From Hyposmocoma kahamanoa (lineage: Eukaryota; Arthropoda; Insecta; Lepidoptera; Cosmopterigidae), in contig NW_020654229.1 in the NCBI RefSeq assembly GCF_003589595.1, positions 780,733-844,732 of the forward strand: a stretch of DNA of 64,000 bases. The letters are read 5' to 3'. A program made the position numbers and the translations under genes. The notes under the pieces are model-generated. The model saw only the letters and a list, made by a program, of their open reading frames with translations. It was not told the DNA's origin and made no database searches. Positions 21,327-31,826 of the stretch are shown piece by piece (the first letter of the stretch is position 1; each line of letters begins with the position of its first letter).

Positions 21327-21371
21327 CAATAGCTTACTTTGCAGGCTATCAAGATATTTATTATCTGACAT

Positions 21372-21659
21372 CATTGACTTACAATTATATGGACGTCGGG
21401 TCCGCGCTAAAAAGTGTCCGAACTTATAGGGCGTTGAAATCGTATACAGAGCGTCATTCACGCTCTAGTCTAGTCGTTTGTTCGACTGACAGCGAAGCAA
21501 GCAAAATTAGACAGTACAGCGATGACATTACAATTTAAATTCAACGTTTTAGCTTTTTCATATTCCTTTACATGTCACTACGTTTAAATAGGTTGACTTG
21601 GGACATTTTTTTCGTTGTTTTTGTATTAGACCCGTCGTCCATTTATTTGTAAGTCAATG
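21372..21659 (+). mobile_element. H1 MITE copy 2 (288 bp)
   Basis: The ends are CATTGACTTACAATTATATG and the inverted AAATAAATGGACG type. The target duplication is TCTGACAT/TTTGACAT (7 of 8). Confidence 0.9.
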
Positions 21660-21670
21660 TTTGACATAGA

Positions 21671-21930
21671 TTGTTTTATTATAATATCAAGTGACGGGAC
21701 GAACAGGTCGTGTGCATGCTGGTAAGCTACACGCTTGTCCACAACAGTTGCAGTGCCACTCAGAGCTTTAAATCGTTGACAAGTCCCAAGTGCCTGTAAT
21801 TTCTCCAGCACTATACCCTTCAAAACCGGAATGCAGTAATGCTCTCATTAATTGCTTGGCGGCAGAAATAGTCAAGGTGGCAAGAACTCACTGGACGAAA
21901 TCTTTCACAAGAAGGTCTATTGCTACTAAA
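21671..21930 (+). repeat. Family C copy
   Basis: From AATATCAAGTGACGGGACGA to CACTGGACGAAATCTTTCAC, with an internal deletion after GAGCTTTAAATCG. Confidence 0.75.
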
Positions 21931-22606
21931 ATGTTTAATAACAAATATTACTAGGTGACGGCAGGTGACGAGAACATTTTTCATCTAAGCTTCATTATTT
22001 AGGCTTTGCTCACGCTCGCCTAATTGGAATTTGAATAGGTAAGTATGTAATTGGGTCATATAGAAGTAATACTTACCCAGCTAACTATTATACAATTTGC
22101 AATCTGTGATTTATGAATAAAGTAATCAAGTTTTTAAATTCTATTAATATTTACTGATGTATAGTAGGTGATGGTAGATGAAAAGAAACAAAATTGTGAG
22201 TTTTGATTCTGGTGATTTTAAGGATCCATAAAACTCAAAGTTATGACCCTTGCATAGTGAAAAAAAGGAGATGCAATTGTATGATTCCCGACGATATTGT
22301 AAAAACAACCTTTGCTAGTTTACAATATAACACACGTGCATCTTACCTATACACTAAAATTAATAAATATCTCATGATTTAGCTTGTAGATTTAGGTTGT
22401 ACATGACTTTAAATTGTGAAGAGACTGAATCCATTATGGACATCTTACAATATATATATACAGTACTATTTTCTTTGTAAATTTAATTTAATTAATTATA
22501 TAGTACCTATAACTAAAACTAACTAACTAACGAAAAATTTGTTATTATATACATACAAATACAAACGTACAACAATTACAATATACAAATGTACATTTAA
22601 TAACAT
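21931..22606. other. Unassigned AT-rich DNA
   Basis: No firm feature. A short leader-like ORF on the minus strand (22347-22375) was considered and rejected. Confidence 0.35.
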
Positions 22607-23380
22607 ATAATCTGAGTACAGAGTACTAAAAAAACCGACCTCAAAAGTACGTGGAATTACATATAATAACCACGTTTTATTGAAAACCGATTTCACCGGG
22701 TAGTGCCGCAAAGCAAACCCGGATTCATCCCCTAGTTCGTCACTAAAATATAATAAAAATCGGTTCTCACTTCTCAAAGTATATCGAGAGAGAAAAACGT
22801 CTTGAATTGGAGAATAGCAAAATCAACCATTAAAATAATTGCTGCTTATACATTGACTTACAATTATATGGACGTCGGGTCCGCGCTAAAAAGTGTCCGA
22901 AATTATAGGGCGTTAAAATCGTATACAGAGCGTCATTCACGCTTTAGTCTTCGTTTGTTCGACTGACAGCGAAGCAAGCAAAATTAGACAGTACTGCGAT
23001 GACATTACAATTTAAATTCAATGTTTTAGCTCTTTCATATTCCTTTACATGTCACTACGTTTAAATAGGTTGACTTGGGACATTTATTCGTGGTTTTTGT
23101 ATTAGACCCGTCGTCCATTTATTTGTAAGTCAATGTGCTTATAATAAAATTTAGGCGCTATTTATAAAATGAATCTTTACGCGCAAACAGCCACTCTTAG
23201 AGGTGGATAATTTTCTTCAACATTAAATGAGGCCACTATCGGGGTACCCTCTTTCCAACAAAAAAGAATCATGAAAATCGGTTCACAAATACCGGAGTTA
23301 TAGCGTAACAAACATACATAAATAAAGAAAATAAACATACAGTCGAATTGAGAACCTCCTCGTTTTGTTGAAGTCGGCTA
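22607..23380 (-). mobile_element. Family A copy, split by H1
   Basis: It starts ATAATCTGAGTACAGAGTAC, AAAACCGACCTCAAAAGTAC, and ends TTGAAGTCGG at about 23378. The copy is interrupted at 22851-23135 by an H1 element. Without it the copy is about 480 bp. Confidence 0.88.
22851..23135 (+). mobile_element. H1 MITE copy 3 (285 bp), nested in family A
   Basis: It has full TIRs and a perfect 8-bp target duplication TGCTTATA (22843-22850 and 23136-23143) inside family A sequence. Confidence 0.95.
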
Positions 23381-23498
23381 AAAACTAAATTAATTACACA
23401 ATTATCTCAATTCGCAACGTTGGCTTCGTCAGAAAGACACAAATATAAAACAGCAACAGTCTTAGTCACATAAAAATTAATACTGCAATTCGCCAGAC

Positions 23499-23925
23499 CT
23501 AACCAAACACTGGCAGCATTACCGCGCTGAATGGCCAACGAAATTTGTTGCACCAAGATCCAGAGCGTGTATCACACTCTCTATGTCTAAGCCGACGACC
23601 CAACTCCCTGATAAATTCTTCGGCCTCCGCACCCCAAGTCCACGCAGTCTCCACTGCAATTGGCACAAAATCGTACATCGGTTCCAAGGTACTGTACTTG
23701 GCATGTTTCAATTTTGCCGCATACTCTGCAGCTGACCCGGCAGATCTGATAGTGTTACTCAGGTGGGACGGTGTAAACGTATTGACAAACGTAGCGTCTC
23801 ACAAGAGGCACCGACCCTGCTGCCGTGGAACCAGAGTAAGGCCGTCAGGTCTCTTGCCATCTGTACGGCACAAGCCCGGAGGCTCCAAGACACAAGCCAC
23901 GTTAACGTTAACGTTAATGTCAAAG
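23499..23925 (-). pseudogene. Retroelement ORF fragment (C-terminal type), best copy
   Basis: Minus-strand reading gives [20 protein letters not shown], then KHAKYSTLEPMYDFVPIAVE, then WGAEAEEFIRELGRRLRHRE, split over two frames. These blocks belong to a segment often seen downstream of the polymerase in animal retroelement ORFs. No polymerase is attached. Similar pieces lie at 13743 and 17686. Confidence 0.6.
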
Positions 23926-24015
23926 TTTCGGATCGGCCAGTGGTGAATCGCAATTATGCGCCTCGAATTGGAAAAGACGCAGTTTTCGAGCGGGAGAGGC
24001 AATAAAAATCAAGCT
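23925..24015 (+). repeat. Family G fragment
   Basis: TTTCGGATCGGCCAGTGGTG, CGCAATTATGCGC and AATCAAGCTGC match 7270-7360. Confidence 0.6.
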
Positions 24016-24106
24016 GCTTGTCACATAGAACCCTAACATGGAAGGCCGGGGTTTCCTAGCACAAGCAATTATTTTGCTTAAATGGAGTTCACCAGCAAAC
24101 TTCTGT

Positions 24107-24297
24107 AAACTAAATAAATATTGATGATACTCTGAGCCCAAAGTAAGTAACGAAAGCACTTGTGTTATGGAAATCGGAAACCACGACGATTCCACAAACT
24201 CATAGACCCGAGACAATATACAAAAATTAGTTTCTACATTGGCCCGGCCGGGTGTCGAACCCGGGACCTCAGAGATGGCGAGGTTTTCAAACTAGTG
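24107..24297 (-). mobile_element. tRNA-derived SINE, family S3
   Basis: The complement carries the B box GGTTCGACACC inside CCCGGGTTCGACACCCGG. The body (CTCGGGTCTATGAG, TTCGTTACTTACTTTG) matches the plus copy at 41269-41490. Confidence 0.75.
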
Positions 24298-24406
24298 AAC
24301 GTAAATAAACACTTTTTATTTTGTTTTATTTTATATTAACCAGTTATCTCACCCAATATCCATTTTCGATTCTGAATTAGATTTAACATTTGAATTACAA
24401 CATAAT

Positions 24407-24990
24407 CAATCAATCAATCAGCCTATTGCAGTCCACTGCTCGACATAAGCCTCCACAAGTGTACGCCATAGTGCCCGATCACCCGTTTGCCGCATCCAAA
24501 CACTACCGGCGACCTTCTTCAGATCGTCGGTCCATTTTGCAGGGGGACGTCCAACGTTACGTTTGCCGAGACGTGATCTCCACTCGAGAAGCCGTCTACT
24601 CCATCGCTCATCGGTTCTGCGATAGATGTGGCTAGCCCACTGCCACTTCAGCTTGCTACATTTCTGGACGATGTCCACAACTTTGGTCTTATCGGATAAC
24701 TTCGTTCCGGACTTTGTCCCTTAACGAGATACCCAGCATAGACCTTTCCAGCCAGTTTGACGGTCATATTCCACATCTCGGTTCCGTAAGTCATGACCAG
24801 TATGACGCATTGGTTGTGAACCCTGGATTTCAGGCACTGCCGGAGTGGTGAACACATGACGCAGTTTCCCAAATGCTGCCCAACCCAGCTGCACTCTCCT
24901 AGCTATTTCACGCTCGAAGTTGTCTCTGTCTATTTGCAGGGTTTGCTCGAGATAGACATATTCTCTGACAACAATACAATACAATACAAA
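24407..24990 (-). mobile_element. RTE-type LINE 3' fragment
   Basis: The minus strand encodes KLKWQWASHIYRRTDERWSR, then GRPPAKWTDDLKKVAGSVWM, then ALWRTLVEAYVEQWTAIG, the characteristic C-terminus of insect RTE-type retrotransposons. Upstream pieces (LGWAAFGKLRHVFTTP, VMTYGTEMWNMTV) sit in other frames. An (AATC)n tail is at 24407-24420. It is 5'-truncated and frameshifted. Confidence 0.85.
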
Positions 24991-25450
24991 ATTATTTATT
25001 TCTCCTCACAAAGCTAAATGACGCGTATTAACAATAAGGTACTTATATTAGTTAGTTACATTTGTGGGAGACTGAAGCCTAAACTAGGCCTAGCCTGTAT
25101 GATAGGTCACCAGGCACCCACCATTGGAATGTTTGCAATATCTCCTTTCAAATAAAAAAAAACCATTAAGGATGGCACAGTTTTGTAATTAATTAATACG
25201 GGTAATTGTATGTTATTATTAACTTATTTTTTACTTCCACCTCAGTACTTTTGTATCTCATCATTACTACTAACATGACTATCCTAGGGGTTGGGTGCCT
25301 GGAGACCCATATTACAAGCTCTGCTTAGTTTGGGCTCCAGTCTCCCACAATACATTACTCTAAGCTTACGTAATAATGTATATTTACTGTAATTGTAACG
25401 TTTCTTTGTATTGTGTTGTGGAGATAAATAAAGATATTTATTATTATTAT
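24965..25450. mobile_element. Inverted pair of LINE 3' ends
   Basis: The left half is on minus ((ATACA)n at 24972, TGGGAGACTGAAGCCTAAAC). The right half is the same sequence on plus (GGTGCCTGGAGACCCATATT, GGCTCCAGTCTCCCACAATA) ending in (ATT)n at 25440-25465. A further relative is at 35915-36060. Confidence 0.6.
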
Positions 25451-25480
25451 TATTATATTATTATATTAACTGACTTCAAA

Positions 25481-25948
25481 ATAATCTCAGTATAGAGGAC
25501 TAAAAAAACCGACCTCAAAAGTACGTGGAATTACGTCTATTTGCTAAGTTTCATTGAAATATCCCCTAGTTCGCCACTATACAGGACTTGATACTGGAGA
25601 TAATAAAAATAGGTTCTCACTACGACACTACTCAAAGTATATCGAGAGAAAAACGCCTTGAATTGGAGAAATAGCAAAATCAACTAAATAATTGCTAAAA
25701 GTAATTGCTCCTAAATTAAAGTTAGGCGCTATTTATAAAAATGAATCTTCATGCGAGAACAGCCACCCTTTGAGGTGGATGTTTTTCTTCAAAATGAAAT
25801 GGGACCACTATGGAAATACCCCCTTTCCAACAAAAAAAGCATCATGAAAATCGGTTCACAAATACCGGAGTTATCGCGTAATATACATACAAAAAAAAAA
25901 GAACATACAGTCGAATTGAGAACCTCCTCCTTTTTTGAAGTCGGTTAA
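25481..25948 (-). mobile_element. Family A copy (full length, inverted)
   Basis: ATAATCTCAGTATAGAGGAC and AAAACCGACCTCAAAAGTAC at one end, TTTTTTGAAGTCGGTT at the other. It touches another copy in the opposite direction. Confidence 0.88.
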
Positions 25949-26210
25949 AAAGGAGGACGTTCGCAATTCGAATGTATTTGTTTGTGTGTAAGTTGAGCGA
26001 TTTGTGAACCAATTTTGATGATTCTTTTTTTGCAGGAAAGCCCTCTTTCCTCACTTCAGTATTGGTCCCATTAAATTTGAAGAAAATATTCCATCTTTAA
26101 GGGAAGCAAATTAGGGGATAAATCAGGTTTATTGGATTTCAACCACTTTACGTTTTCAATAAAACTTGGCAAATAGATGTAATTCCACAAACGTTTGAAG
26201 TTTTTTTTTA
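25949..26210 (+). mobile_element. Family A copy (short type)
   Basis: It shares the TTAAAAAGGAGG end with the preceding inverted copy. It ends near TTCCACAAACGTTTGAAG. Confidence 0.7.
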
Positions 26211-26339
26211 TAAAAACGGTTTAATTATTGGGTGATTTGAAACTTCTATTGAACAAAATTCTTCGCAAACATGACTTCAAGGTTAGTACGACCAATAGTT
26301 TAACCAAATTTCGGGGAAAAATATTGAAAATGTGGTAAC

Positions 26340-26882
26340 TGTTTTGGGACGGCTCTGCCAAGTACTTGCTCGATGCCCTAGATGGACTGCAGCGCTACGC
26401 CTTCCGTGTTGTCAACGATCCTCATGCAACTGAGCATGCGGAGTCGTTACAGCTTCGCAGAGATATAGCGTCTCTTAGCGTATTCTATCGCCTGTACCAC
26501 GGTGAGTGCTCTGAAGAGTTATTCAACCTTATCCCTTCCTCTCCTTTCCATCAGCGGACCACCCGTGCCGGACTGCGTTGCCACAGTTGGACGGTCAGTT
26601 CAATACCGTCCCGCACTAAAAAGTTTGGCATTTCGTTTTTATGCCGAACCATCAAATTGTGGAACCAACTCCCGGCGCATGTATCTGCATCCCTCCCCTC
26701 TATAACATCGGGTCCTTCAAACGTAGTGTGAAGAAGCATTTGGCCAGACCGGCAAAATGATAGTGACGGAGTGAAGATATTTGTGTTTTCCATCCATCTC
26801 TCATCTCTGGACTGTATTCGCACTTTCCATCACGCGCGGTGCAGTCATTTTGCCGAGTCACAATAAAAAAAACAAAAAAAAA
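26340..26882 (+). mobile_element. LINE 3' fragment (C-terminus of ORF2)
   Basis: An open 121-residue frame includes LQRYAFRVVNDPHATEHAES, then LASLSVFYRLYHGECSEELF-like sequence, then IKLWNQLPAHVSASLPSITS. This is the typical C-terminus of jockey/CR1-type ORF2. The A-rich tail is at 26862-26882. It is 5'-truncated. Confidence 0.75.
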
Positions 26883-27201
26883 ACTGTGAAACAGAAGGAG
26901 AAAACCCTAAAACTGTTGTGTTTTTGTTTGTTGACATTTATTCAAAACAGAATTTGGCTAGAGTATAGATATGTTATTGTGATAGTAAAGGAACGAATAC
27001 GAAGAAAAAACATAGTTGTAACCCGTCATTTAGAGCCTATGTACACAGGCGTAATTTACACGCGCCAACGACGCGCGTTTACGCCGCAGTAAACGCGCGC
27101 AGCAGACGAGCTGTAGTGAATCGATTGAAAAGCGCCCAAATATCACGTTGTAAGTAAGAAGCTTATAATACTCCACTGGAGTTTATACTTATTCATGTAA
27201 C
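26883..27201. other. Unassigned DNA
   Basis: 27040-27120 is CG-rich (GCGCCAACGACGCGCGTTTA) with an inverted arrangement of CGCGCG. It is possibly a MITE related to 16600. Confidence 0.35.
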
Positions 27202-27405
27202 AATAATAATAACGCACACACTCAACATAGTCTCGCACTAGGGAAACTCTGTGTCACGGATACCATGGACATGCATAGACAACCACAAATTACACCCAAA
27301 CTCACGAGAGAAATAAATGTAGACCATAAAAATCCCGGCCCGGGAATCGAACCTGAGACCTATGCGTGGCAGTCCGGTATGGTAACTGTTCGGCCACGGA
27401 GGCAG
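27202..27405 (-). mobile_element. SINE S1 copy
   Basis: The (ATT)n tail is at the left. The complement of the B box (GGAATCGAACC) and A box (CCGTTCGGCCA type) lies at the right. Confidence 0.85.
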
Positions 27406-27529
27406 TTTTTGGTTTTCATGTGGTTGCGTCATTTAAAAATCAATTCAGTATACGCGCAGATGACGCGCGTTTAAAGCTAAACCGTTTACGGTCAAAAGAT
27501 GCCCTGGACATAGCTTGTAATTAAATACC

Positions 27530-27845
27530 ACTTAGGGCGCGTTCCCTAATGGGAACATACGACTATCTGTCATCACGACAATTTCACGACATAATTGTCG
27601 TGATGACAGATAGTCGTACAGTTTTACGTACAGAACAACACGATTAACTGTCGTACATGACTTTTTTGACGTGACCACGACAGACTGTCGTAATAATGGT
27701 CCGACGATAAATAAAACGTCACAATAAAAATGTAACGACATGCAATCACTTTTTCAAAAGTTTCTGTCGTGCAAACGACAACGCTGCTGCCGTGAACCAA
27801 TAAATTGTCGTCACGATCTAGTGGAAACAGGCTACTACATTGCGC
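27530..27845. repeat. GTCGT-rich repeat family with a perfect hairpin
   Basis: It is dense in GTCGT/ACGAC words. It holds a perfect 25-bp inverted repeat (27558-27582 and 27594-27618). Relatives lie at 48095-48290 and 50595-50690. Probably a MITE. Confidence 0.6.
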
Positions 27846-27917
27846 AGGCGTCACTTACGCAACAAATAAAACTACAACATAAATAATTATGTAATTGTTT
27901 ATTTAGGGCGTGCAACT

Positions 27918-28425
27918 CATCGAGATTATAACCATAAATAGAGACGAAATGTCATTTAATTTGTTTCAAAACTATTCTGCCATATCATTACTGTGACAAC
28001 TGCGCTCCGATTGGCCAGCCCGAATTCGAAATAATTGACGAGTGTCGTCTATTGTTTCACTTTAAATCGACCAAGTCTATCTTGAGCCTTGCTATAACGG
28101 ACGAAAATTGAAAAATTATATATTTAATTACCGATGGAATGTGAATACGTTTCTTTTGTAATTAGATGTTTTGCGGTTTTTCTCACACCACCGAATGAAA
28201 CAGCCCCCGTTGTTCTTTATTACAATAAATACAGAATATTTCTGGAATATACGTAGACGTACACACAGGTCAGTTGTTGGCGCTGCACTATTTCAGTTTT
28301 CTTATTTGTGATTTCAGCGCAAACGAGAGTTGATACTCAAAAATGATATAAGACCCATTTGCCTGATGATTTGCCAAGGATGGAAAGCCCTTATTTCTTC
28401 TCTATTTCTGGTTATATACTCGATG
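27918..28425 (-). mobile_element. H2 MITE copy 2 (508 bp)
   Basis: TIRs are CATCGAGATTATAACCATAA and GGTTATATACTCGATG. The target duplication GTGCAACT/GTGTAACC has decayed to 6 of 8. Confidence 0.8.
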
Positions 28426-28496
28426 GTGTAACCTCTGGAACGTTGAAAATTACTGTCACAATTTGATCATGATTTCAAACTTGACGTAACAATTAC

Positions 28497-28840
28497 ATTT
28501 TTATTGAATTGATATTCAATTATTTTTTGTGAAATTACTCCACTAGTTTGTTATAATTATTAATACAAAGATCGAATACTCAGAAAAAATTCCTTCGAGC
28601 CGGTCGGATTCGAACCGACGTCTTCTTGCATACCGTGCCAGACGCTATACCAACTAAGCCACGGAACGAACCAACGGACCTCACGAATTTTTCTATGTGC
28701 TTGTGTCGTGTCTTTGCATTTGGTTTTTCAACGACTTTTTAGTCGTAACGCCATCTATGAGAAATCTATGACAGATTTATCACCCAGTTAGTACCTTTAC
28801 AGCTACCAGTCCTGGCGTGAGAGATGTCGCTATTCACTGT
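28497..28840 (-). mobile_element. SINE S2 copy with long 5' region
   Basis: The complement reads: a 5' region (CCAGGACTGGTAGCTGTAAA), a tRNA-like head (TGGCTTAGTTGGTATAGCG A box, GGTTCGAATCC B box), and a tail ending in TTGATATTCAAT-type sequence. Confidence 0.8.
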
Positions 28841-28844
28841 ATTA

Positions 28845-28990
28845 ATTAAATTTTTATTGAATTGATATTCAATTATTTTTTGTGAAATTACTCCACTAGT
28901 TTGTTATAATTATTAATACAAAGATCGAACACTCAGAAAAAATTCCTTCGATCCGGTCGGATTCGAACCGACGTCTTCTTGCATACCATT
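28845..28990 (-). mobile_element. SINE S2 copy, truncated
   Basis: The tail and B box are intact. It breaks off at CTTCTTGCATACC before the A box. Confidence 0.75.
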
Positions 28991-29102
28991 GACGTAACAG
29001 TTCAAAATTCAATCATAACTTACACTAGCTACTGTGGCTATTGACATTGTAATCGTTACCGACCTACGTCCATACACAATGCCCTCTTCACATCGTGGTA
29101 GG

Positions 29103-29757
29103 CAAAGTCAAAGTCAAAGTCGAGCAATCTTTATTTCATAGGTAAGCAAATTACACTTGAAATCGTAATACTGGTTAAACTCTACTGCTTATTCGTAAGA
29201 CAGATTCCCCTGAGAAGAATGAGTAAGAAATTCTAGGGGTTGCTCTTTGTAAATATACAGTTGAATACATTTATCATTACAATATTTAATTTAAAAATCT
29301 TAGATCGCGAATACCTGAAAGAGCTAAATAGGTCAATACGGAGAGTGTGCGATGGAATGGAATTACACGATTTAATTCCGCCTTCCCCTTTCCATCATCA
29401 GGGGACTAGGCGTAGGCTGGGGTTCCACCCCTATGTTGTGGATATTCCAAAGATTCACATTCCACACTTCCACATTTATATGGCGAACGGCTATGGAGTG
29501 GAATTCCCTGCCTCCAATCTTGTTCCCTGAACGTTATAACTTGGGCCTTTTCAAGGCGAGAGTGAATAGGCATTAGTTAGGTGTGCGACTCCATCGTCGA
29601 CCTCATCGTCACTTTCCATCAGGTGAGATGGAGGTATTTGACCTCCATCATGACGCGCACTTACATTTTATTAAAACGAAAACAAGACTTTTGTCATCCA
29701 TCATAATCGGAATCTTATTATAGAAGCGTATGAGTATGCCCTTTAAATAAAGTCAAA
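29103..29757 (-). mobile_element. LINE L2 copy (inverted), interrupted
   Basis: AAGTCAAAGTCAAAGTCG tail, 3' UTR, then a break at about 29328, resuming at about 29686 with ACTTTTGTCATCCATCATAA and CGGAATCTTATTATAGAAGC. The interrupting piece is another LINE end. Confidence 0.7.
29328..29686 (+). mobile_element. LINE 3' end nested in L2
   Basis: The short reading FHHQGTRRRLGFHPYVVDIP followed by FPASNLVP is a LINE ORF2 C-terminus. A 3' UTR with CCATCAGGTGAGATGGAGGT follows. Confidence 0.6.
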
Positions 29758-29766
29758 GCCCACAGT

Positions 29767-30046
29767 CATTGACTTACAAATAAATGGACGACGGGTCTAA
29801 TACAAAAACCACGAAAAAATTGTCCCAAGTCAACCTATTTAAACGTAGTGACATTTAAAGGAATATGAAAAAGCTAAGACTTTAAATTGTAATGTCATCG
29901 CGGTACTGTCTAATTTTGCTTGCTTCGCTGTCAGTCGAACAAACGAAGACTAAAGCGTGAATGACGCTCTGTATACGATTTTGACGCCCTATAAGTTCGG
30001 ACACTTTTTAGCGCGGGCCCGACGTCCATATAATTGTAAGTCAATG
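29767..30046 (-). mobile_element. H1 MITE copy 4 (280 bp)
   Basis: It has full TIRs and a perfect 8-bp target duplication CCCACAGT (29759-29766 and 30047-30054). Confidence 0.95.
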
Positions 30047-30054
30047 CCCACAGT

Positions 30055-30402
30055 CCTCTATTTGCTACTATCTTTCACTTCAATTATTCAAACTGATATT
30101 TAAAAAAAATTAACCTCTTTGTAAATGATGTAAAGTATAATTTTCAACAAAAGACTTTATATATCTTTAGGTGGGACTCATTGTATACACACAATACAAG
30201 TAAATAAATAAAATAAAATAAATTAACATTCACAGATCCGACAACGCATAAACCTAAAAAAAGTTACAAACACAGCAATTTAAAACTTGAGTTTGCTAAT
30301 TTCAACAATTATACACTTCCGGCCAAGAGGGACTGTCGAGTTTAGTGATGAGAAATAGATAGTATTCTGTAACAGCGTTTTTGCTATTTTTACCCATTTG
30401 GA
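30055..30402. other. AT-rich DNA
   Basis: No gene. A short (AAATA)n run is at about 30203-30222. Confidence 0.35.
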
Positions 30403-30660
30403 AAAAGGAGGAAATTCTCAAATCGACTGTATTTTTCTGTTAGTATTATTATTACTCCAACATTTATGAACTGATTTCGATTATTCTTTTTCTTGAAAAG
30501 CGGGAAAATATCCCACCCCTAAGGGTGGTATAGTAGGGGACGATTCCAGTTTATTGAATTAAACCCACTTTCCGTTAACCGATTTCAATAAAACTTGCCA
30601 AATAGAAGTAACAATTACAACGAATGCGGATAAGCAAACTTTTGAGATCGGTTTAAAAAA
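30403..30660 (+). mobile_element. Family A copy (short type)
   Basis: GGAAAAAGGAGGAAATTCTC at the left, CCCACCCCTAAGGGTGGTAT inside, TTTTGAGATCGGTTT at the right. Confidence 0.75.
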
Positions 30661-30671
30661 AACGTTGTAAT

Positions 30672-30889
30672 CATTGACTTACAAATAAATGGACGACGGG
30701 TCTAATACAAAAACCACGAAAAAAATGTCCCAAGTCAACCTATTCGAAATTTAAATTGTAATGTCATCGCAGTATCGCGCTGTCAGTAGAACAAATGAAG
30801 ACTGTCGCGCTCTGTATACGATTTTAGCGCCTTACAAGTGCGGACACTTTTTAGCGCGGACCCGACGTCCATATAATTGTAAGTCAATG
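30672..30889 (-). mobile_element. H1 MITE copy 5 (218 bp)
   Basis: TIRs intact; perfect target duplication GTTGTAAT (30664-30671 and 30890-30897). It has the same internal deletion class as copy 1. Confidence 0.93.
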
Positions 30890-30919
30890 GTTGTAATTGT
30901 TTTATTAAAAGCCGTGGTA

Positions 30920-31195
30920 GCTTAATAGTTTCACCTACCGCCTCTCAATGGAGCTTCATATGAAATAGTTCGTCCAGGGAAGTGACACCTTACCTGTTTC
31001 TGCCGCCAAGAAGTAATGTGAGCATTACTGCGTTCCGGTAATGAAGGCTAAAGGTGCTGGTGAAATTACAGGCACATGGGACTTGTCAACTCATGTCTCA
31101 GGGTGACGGGCGCAGTGGGAGTGCCCCTCAGATCTTTGCGATTTAAAGCTCTGAGTGGCACTGCAACTGTTATGGACAGGCGTGTCACTTAATAA
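30920..31195 (-). repeat. Family C copy (inverted)
   Basis: From GTTCGTCCAGGGAAGTGACA through AACTCATGTCTCAGGGTGAC to TTATGGACAGGCGTGTCACT. Confidence 0.8.
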
Positions 31196-31198
31196 CTT

Positions 31199-31481
31199 TT
31201 TTATAAAAAAATACCTACCTCGAAAGTGCGTGGAATCACATCTATCTGCCAAGTTTTATTGAAATCGATTACGTGTGCCGGATTCATCCCCCCTTTTGCC
31301 ACCCTAAGAGGTGGAGTATTTTCTTCAAATTAAAATGGGACCAATACTGAGGTACTCTCTTTGCAACAAAAAAAGAATCATCAAAATCGGTTCTTAAATG
31401 CTGGAGTAATCGTATAACAAATACACACCAAAAAAATGCAGTCGAATTCAGAACCTCATCTTTCTTTGAAGTCGGTTAAAA
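31199..31481 (-). mobile_element. Family A copy (short type, inverted)
   Basis: CTACCTCGAAAGTGCGTGGA to TTTGAAGTCGGTTAAAAAG. Confidence 0.8.
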
Positions 31482-31568
31482 AGTCGCTTTTAGTCCATAC
31501 ATTTGGGAGCTACAACGTATATTCAGATATTACAGATGAAGACTTCAAACCTACAAATCCCTTTTTTT

Positions 31569-31706
31569 AACCGACTTCAAAAAAAGGAGGAGGTTCTCAA
31601 TTCGACTGTATGTTTTTCTTTTGTATGTAAGTTACGCGATAACTCCGGTATTTGTGAACAAATTTTCATGATTCTTTTGTTGGAAAAGGGGTACCTCCAT
31701 AGTGGT

Positions 31707-31745
<39 letters not shown>

Positions 31746-31826
31746 CATTTTGAAGAAAATCATCCACCGCTAAGGGTGGCTGTTCACGCATGAAGATTCA
31801 TTTTTATAAATAGCGCCTAACTTGAC
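31569..31826 (+). mobile_element. Family A copy, right half replaced
   Basis: It starts AACCGACTTCAAAAAAAGGA and carries a long T run at 31710-31745. It stops at AATAGCGCCTAAC, where element T begins. Confidence 0.85.

Noticed and set aside
22347..22375. Minus-strand leader-like exon MRYLLILVY followed by GTAAGA
   Set aside because: It would end in phase 2, unlike the family, and no matching acceptor exon was found. Probably chance in AT-rich DNA.
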